10,817 nucleotides of DNA, taken from the NCBI GenBank assembly GCA_902459845.2, contig CABPSV020000673.1:1-10817 (forward strand), given 5' to 3'. The DNA comes from Hepatocystis sp. ex Piliocolobus tephrosceles. Taxonomy: Eukaryota > Apicomplexa > Aconoidasida > Haemosporida > Plasmodiidae. Position 1 is the first letter of the stretch; the number at the start of each line of letters is the position of its first letter. Under the pieces are notes generated by a model. That model was not told where the DNA came from, ran no database searches, and worked only from the letters and a program-made list of their open reading frames with translations. The translations under genes and the position numbers were made by a program. This document shows, piece by piece, positions 7,295 to 10,817 of the stretch.

Positions 7295-7939
7295 TTAGAT
7301 AATTTTTTTTGAAGTAAAAAATCGCTTGAAATAAAAATCCTGAATTATTGCAGCAATTATAATTATAAGTATAATAATGACAGAAAACCACATTAAAGTA
7401 TCATTTAATTTATCACTTGATTTTTTTTCATTTTCTTCTGCTGTTTTAATTCTTTTTAAATTTAAATGAAAGGTATTCATACGATCAAATATTTGTTTTA
7501 AATACACTGTTGCTTCATTTAAGTGCTCAGTTTTTGCTATTTGTGTATAATCCTTTGCTTCTGTACCATATTTTATATCAAATAAGACAATAAGTTTTTG
7601 GCGTGATTTGTTATAAGCACAAAATGAATAAGAAGAAGAAGAATAAGTAGTAAAAGCTGTTTTTATATCATGTTCATTAAGTGATTCGAAAATTGGTAAC
7701 TTAGATTGTCGATTCAGATCTTTTTCATTTATATCTATGTCGTATATAAAAACAGAAAAAGGTAAACTCTCATTTTCTGTTTTGAACTTACTCACAACTA
7801 AAACATTTTTACTTATCCTCTCTTTTATGCACTTTATTCTATTAGGTTTTAGGGATATATATATTTCTAAGCTATTAATTAATACTGTTTTAAGAAAGCT
7901 AAATAATATAAGAAAAAAGAAAAACTTAGTTATTTTCAT
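7295..7939 (-). CDS. p24/emp24 (TMED) family transmembrane cargo receptor
   Basis: p24 proteins form oligomers that cycle between ER and Golgi in COPII and COPI vesicles and select cargo; the protein is single-pass with its main domain in the lumen. The 214-residue protein has a hydrophobic signal peptide (about 1-23) and a lumenal GOLD domain. Cys37 and Cys107 (in YSFCAYN) sit where p24 proteins form their conserved disulfide. A helical, coiled-coil-prone stretch covers about 127-175 and a transmembrane segment about 183-199. The short cytosolic tail ends FYFKRFFTSKKII, with the di-phenylalanine (207-208) used for COPII export and a C-terminal KKxx signal for COPI retrieval; it resembles the delta subfamily (TMED10) tail. 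Length is normal for the family. The start is secure because an in-frame TAA lies 15 bases upstream (7952-7954) and the context is AAA before ATG. It converges on the E1 gene. Confidence 0.92.
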   Translation of the reverse strand: MKITKFFFFLILFSFLKTVLINSLEIYISLKPNRIKCIKERISKNVLVVSKFKTENESLPFSVFIYDIDINEKDLNRQSKLPIFESLNEHDIKTAFTTYSSSSYSFCAYNKSRQKLIVLFDIKYGTEAKDYTQIAKTEHLNEATVYLKQIFDRMNTFHLNLKRIKTAEENEKKSSDKLNDTLMWFSVIIILIIIIAAIIQDFYFKRFFTSKKII

Positions 7940-8018
7940 TTTAAACTGTTTTTATTTTAAACTGTTTTTATTTTAAGCTGTTTTTATTTTAAAATATTTT
8001 TATTTTAAAATGTTTTTA
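7940..8018. repeat. Five 16-bp tandem repeats abutting the p24 start codon
   Basis: Five units of TTTTAAACTGTTTTTA or close variants lie end to end from the p24 start codon upstream (the first unit overlaps the ATG by one base). The units nearest the gene are identical and those farther away have drifted (AAGCTG, AAAATA, AAAATG). The array would form the last 79 bases of the p24 5' UTR. Confidence 0.9.

Positions 8019-8022
<4 letters not shown>

Positions 8023-8049
<27 letters not shown>
8023..8049. repeat. (TA)n microsatellite
   Basis: A run of about 13 TA units just upstream of the 16-bp repeat array, in the presumed p24 promoter/5' UTR. Confidence 0.9.
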
Positions 8050-8053
<4 letters not shown>

Positions 8054-8103
8054 GTAAATGTACTTATATACACATGTTTTAACATTAAAAACTATGTATG
8101 TTT

Positions 8104-8149
8104 GTCCTTATATAAGCTGTATATCAGTCCTTATATAATCTGTATGTCT
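8104..8149. repeat. 23-bp direct repeat, two copies
   Basis: Two adjacent copies begin GTCCTTATATAA and continue with (G/T)CTGTAT(A/G)T (8104-8126 and 8127-8149). They are imperfect and lie in the p24 upstream region. A role as a paired regulatory site cannot be judged from two copies. Confidence 0.75.
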
Positions 8150-8425
8150 TCTATATACTACAACTTAAGCGTTTTAAATGAATTTTATATGATAACTTAA
8201 CTTCCTATTGTTACTTTATAAAAAAAAAAAAAAAAAAAATATGATGCTAATCTTAAACAGCTATAATAAGTTTTGTTTGAAAAAATCACTGAATTTTTTT
8301 AAGCTCATAGTTTGGACATATACTATGTACCTTTTTAAAACATGAGGGAAATAAACTGCTTAAAACGGTAAGTCTGTTAAAATTATTAACTTCTTATTAA
8401 CATGATAAAATGGTCAAACGATTTG

Positions 8426-8428
<3 letters not shown>

Positions 8429-8475
<47 letters not shown>
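8429..8475. repeat. 47-nt poly-A tract
   Basis: An unbroken run of 47 A, the second longest homopolymer in the window. It ends directly at an ATG that opens a 32-codon reading frame. Confidence 0.9.
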
Positions 8476-8478
<3 letters not shown>

Positions 8479-8573
8479 ATGAGCAGTTTAATTACATAAT
8501 TGAAAAAAAAAAAAAAAAAAATGATATGTTACTTAGTCACAAAATTAAAATAGTAAAAAAAGTAGATAAATAA
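8475..8573 (+). CDS. Possible 32-codon small ORF (speculative)
   Basis: An ATG directly after the 47-A tract opens a frame starting MDEQFNYIIE, followed by five Lys from an A-tract, then NDMLLSHKIKIVKKVDK and TAA. The A-rich context suits a Plasmodium start codon, and the composition is less biased than the surrounding sequence. However, 32 codons are easily open by chance, no domain is recognisable and no splice acceptor is clear nearby. I list it only so it is not lost; it is more likely non-coding. Confidence 0.12.
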
Positions 8574-8919
8574 ATAAATTAAAATTAAAATTAAAAAGTT
8601 ACATAATTGCTGAGCATATCTAAGCAACATTTAAATGCACACGCATATGAATGATTATTTATTTTTATCATTTGGTTTTATCATTTATTTATTTATTCAA
8701 TTTATTTAATTATTTATTTTACTTATTTATTTTTTTTTCATATATGCTTAATTTTTTTAATTTATTTTTTCTTAAATGATTATTAATCCGTATCATGTTT
8801 TTTTTTTTTTTTTTTTTTTTTTTTCTACTTCTGAATATTTAGTTAGTAGTGTTTACAAGTTTTCCTTTGCATCAATATTATTCACGTTTGTTACTTTCTC
8901 ACTATTTGTGATACTTTTA

Positions 8920-9100
8920 CTTATTTTGTTTATTTTGCTTATTTTGTTTATTTTGCTTATTTTGTTTATTTTGCTTATTTTGTTTATTTTGCTTATTTTG
9001 TTTATTTTGCTTATTTTGTTTATTTTGCTTATTTTGTTTATTTTGCTTTTTTGTTTATTTTGCTTTTTTGTTTATTTTGCTTATTTTGTTTATTTTTCTT
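8920..9100. repeat. Minisatellite of alternating TTATTTTGC / TTATTTTGT (18-bp period)
   Basis: Two 9-mers, TTATTTTGC and TTATTTTGT, alternate to give an 18-bp period for about 180 bases; the last third is interrupted by CTTTTTTG variants. A frame at 8776-9117 is open through it and reads as Ile/Leu/Phe repeats after a poly-Phe run. This is a product of the repeat, not a convincing protein. Confidence 0.92.
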
Positions 9101-9152
9101 GCTCTCACATCACATGAAAATTAAGGTATTTGTGCTTACATAAAGTATAAAA

Positions 9153-9155
<3 letters not shown>

Positions 9156-9184
<29 letters not shown>
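9156..9184. repeat. (TA)n microsatellite
   Basis: About 14 TA units in intergenic DNA. Confidence 0.9.
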
Positions 9185-9187
<3 letters not shown>

Positions 9188-9393
9188 TATATTTATACAT
9201 TAATCGTTTATCTATACGAATCTTGTGTACTAACATTTAATGTACCTTTTAACTATTATTTTTATTTACTATTTCATTTTTTATCCGCTTAAATATCTTT
9301 TCTTTTTTATGTAATTGTATAAATTAATAAAAATAAATGGCGCTATGACCATTCTTGTCGACGTATCAACATTAGCTATAATATACAAATAAA

Positions 9394-9414
9394 ATATATA
9401 TATATATATATATA
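9394..9414. repeat. (TA)n microsatellite
   Basis: About 10 TA units in intergenic DNA. Confidence 0.85.
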
Positions 9415-9444
9415 CATTCCCTTAAAATTAAATATTTATAAAAC

Positions 9445-9447
<3 letters not shown>

Positions 9448-9480
<33 letters not shown>

Positions 9481-9531
9481 AATTATAATAATTCTTCCAA
9501 GTTATTGTTTTTTTTTTTTTTTTTTTTTTTT
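9448..9531. repeat. Two poly-T tracts flanking a perfect 15-bp palindrome
   Basis: T-tracts at about 9448-9479 and 9509-9531 bracket the sequence GAATTATAATAATTC (9480-9494), which is a perfect palindrome around a central A. At this base composition short palindromes are common; the placement between two T-tracts is the only notable point. Confidence 0.8.
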
Positions 9532-9884
9532 TATATTATATATGTAAAATATACATACAGTTCAAGCAAACGTCAATTTGCATGTGTTTTTTATGTGTTT
9601 GTTTTTTAAGTTTTAATAATTGAAAAAATATTAATATATATGTAAATATATAAAATTGTATCAAGCTCAAGCAAGATTTTATTTTTATTTTTTTTTTATA
9701 TTTATTTTTATTTTTTTATGTAATAAAAGAATATAATATTTAAAACATTATAAACTTTTGGAGCCTTAGTAGCTTAGTGGCATTAAAGTATACTCCATTC
9801 ACCGTACTTTATAAGTCCTGCTTACACAATATTAAAAATACTTAAACTTTTGTTTATAAATTATTTCCCTTTTATAAATAAAAC

Positions 9885-9885
<1 letters not shown>

Positions 9886-9922
<37 letters not shown>
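9886..9922. repeat. (TTA)n trinucleotide microsatellite
   Basis: About 12 units of TTA/ATT in intergenic DNA. This is the only trinucleotide array outside the coding sequence in the window. Confidence 0.9.
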
Positions 9923-9924
<2 letters not shown>

Positions 9925-10073
9925 TTTTGTACATATATATGTGATAAATGCACTTATTTTAATAATATACCACACAAGTTGTACTTTGTTTTAAAGGCTT
10001 TTTGTTATATTAACTACTAGCAAAGTATGTTATTATTATATTTTCCCGCTTAGTATTTCACTGTGCATATAAA

Positions 10074-10075
<2 letters not shown>

Positions 10076-10117
<42 letters not shown>
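10076..10117. repeat. (TA)n microsatellite, longest in window
   Basis: About 21 TA units without interruption. Confidence 0.95.
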
Positions 10118-10123
<6 letters not shown>

Positions 10124-10239
10124 TTTGTTTTTTAACTTAAAAATAATCTTTTTTTTTTTTGTTTGTCTGCGTTTTATGTTATAGTTAACTGAACATCCCT
10201 TAACAAGAATGTGCCTACTGGCGTTGAAATTGACAAAAA

Positions 10240-10259
10240 CATGTAAAAATCATTACATG
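10240..10259. other. Perfect 7-bp hairpin followed by T-tract
   Basis: CATGTAA and TTACATG pair perfectly around a 6-base loop AAATCA. A run of seven T follows at 10262-10268, which could act as a polymerase III stop for a forward transcript. The upstream 70 bases are less AT-rich than their surroundings. No known RNA family is recognised. Confidence 0.3.
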
Positions 10260-10817
10260 AATTTTTTTAACATTGTCCAAACAAAAATAACAAAATAATG
10301 TAAAAGTAAATTAAATAGCTGAATGTCATAACCGTAAGGTTTTTATTTTATGTTTTTAGTTTTAAATGTAACATTATGTTTTATTTAATAATATTTTAAA
10401 AGCATAGATATATGCGAGTTTATTTATAAGTATAACTTAAAAAGATAAAAAAAAATTGTGTTTTTAAATATTTGCCATAAAACATTAGACGTAAACTTGT
10501 ATATGTATTTATTTATATTTAGTATATAAATGGGCACGGAATAAAAAAAAATTATGTTTTATTTTTGAAAAAAAAAATACTGTGCAAAAAAAAACTACTT
10601 AAAAAGGTACAAAGTAACATAAAAACAATTAAAAAAAAGTTAACTTTTGTAGTTAAACAAAAACAAAAAAAATACCTTTTTTATTAGTATTCTTATTTAA
10701 ATAATATGTATCAGTATATGAGTGTTACATGTATTAAACAAAAACAATAAGTTATATAAGATAAAACTGTGTTTATCACTGAGTGGTACACATTTCGCAT
10801 GGCCAAATATCCATAAT

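Larger units (their letters stand above)
8019..10817. other. Long low-complexity intergenic region upstream of the p24 gene
   Basis: About 2.8 kb without a gene I can support. It contains (TA)n and (TTA)n microsatellites, A- and T-tracts up to 47 nt, ATTT-rich stretches (about 8650-8770), a 9/18-bp minisatellite and a few islands that are less AT-rich (about 9760-9830 and 10180-10260). The part nearest 7940 should hold the p24 promoter. The far right edge (10722-10817) is open in one forward frame and in short reverse frames, but with no start codon or recognisable protein, so I do not call a partial gene there. Confidence 0.65.

Noticed and set aside
7737..7976. 79-codon plus-strand frame over the p24 5' end
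   Set aside because: It is antisense to the signal peptide and GOLD domain coding sequence of the well-supported p24 gene.
8776..9117. 113-codon plus-strand frame that looks like a hydrophobic membrane protein
   Set aside because: It consists of a poly-Phe run from a T-tract and Ile/Leu/Phe repeats from the 18-bp minisatellite. No conserved domain is visible and it is most likely non-coding.
10722..10817. Partial gene at the right window edge
   Set aside because: One forward frame and short reverse frames are open to the edge, but there is no start codon, no splice site pairing and no recognisable protein in under 100 bases.

Overview
This is eukaryotic nuclear DNA from a malaria parasite (genus Plasmodium). 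The evidence is extreme AT richness, long poly-A/poly-T tracts and (TA)n microsatellites, and one very long intronless gene full of asparagine/lysine-rich low-complexity insertions. That gene also carries a two-part leader typical of apicoplast-routed proteins. The species cannot be fixed from the sequence alone; nothing here separates the human/primate from the avian lineages.

Layout: positions 1-1048 are non-coding (a 70-nt poly-T at the window edge, AT repeats, and the presumed promoter/5' UTR). Positions 1049-6883 (+) encode a 1,944-residue E1 ubiquitin-activating enzyme of the UBA1 type. All E1 domains can be traced: inactive adenylation domain, first catalytic-cysteine half-domain, active adenylation domain, catalytic Cys1057 in the crossover loop, second catalytic-cysteine half-domain and C-terminal ubiquitin-fold domain. 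They are spread over almost twice the usual length by repeat-rich inserts. The N-terminal signal-peptide-like stretch followed by a basic leader fits the apicoplast-associated E1 of the SELMA protein-import system rather than the cytosolic E1. Positions 6884-7294 are a short convergent intergenic spacer with a duplicated poly-A module. Positions 7295-7939 (-) encode a 214-residue p24/emp24 family cargo receptor of the early secretory pathway. Positions 7940-10817 are about 2.9 kb of low-complexity DNA upstream of the p24 gene, with tandem repeats and a few non-AT islands but no gene I can support.

The two genes are tail-to-tail and not an operon. Both concern protein traffic that starts at the ER: p24 proteins act in ER-Golgi vesicle transport, and the E1 is predicted to enter the ER on its way to the compartment around the apicoplast. 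I take this pairing as chance, not a functional cluster. The most distinctive item is a roughly 110-residue insert in the ATP-binding Rossmann fold of the active adenylation domain. It begins with 23 cysteines in 75 residues, built mostly from a 12-nt Ser-Ser-Gly-Cys / Thr-Ser-Gly-Cys repeat.
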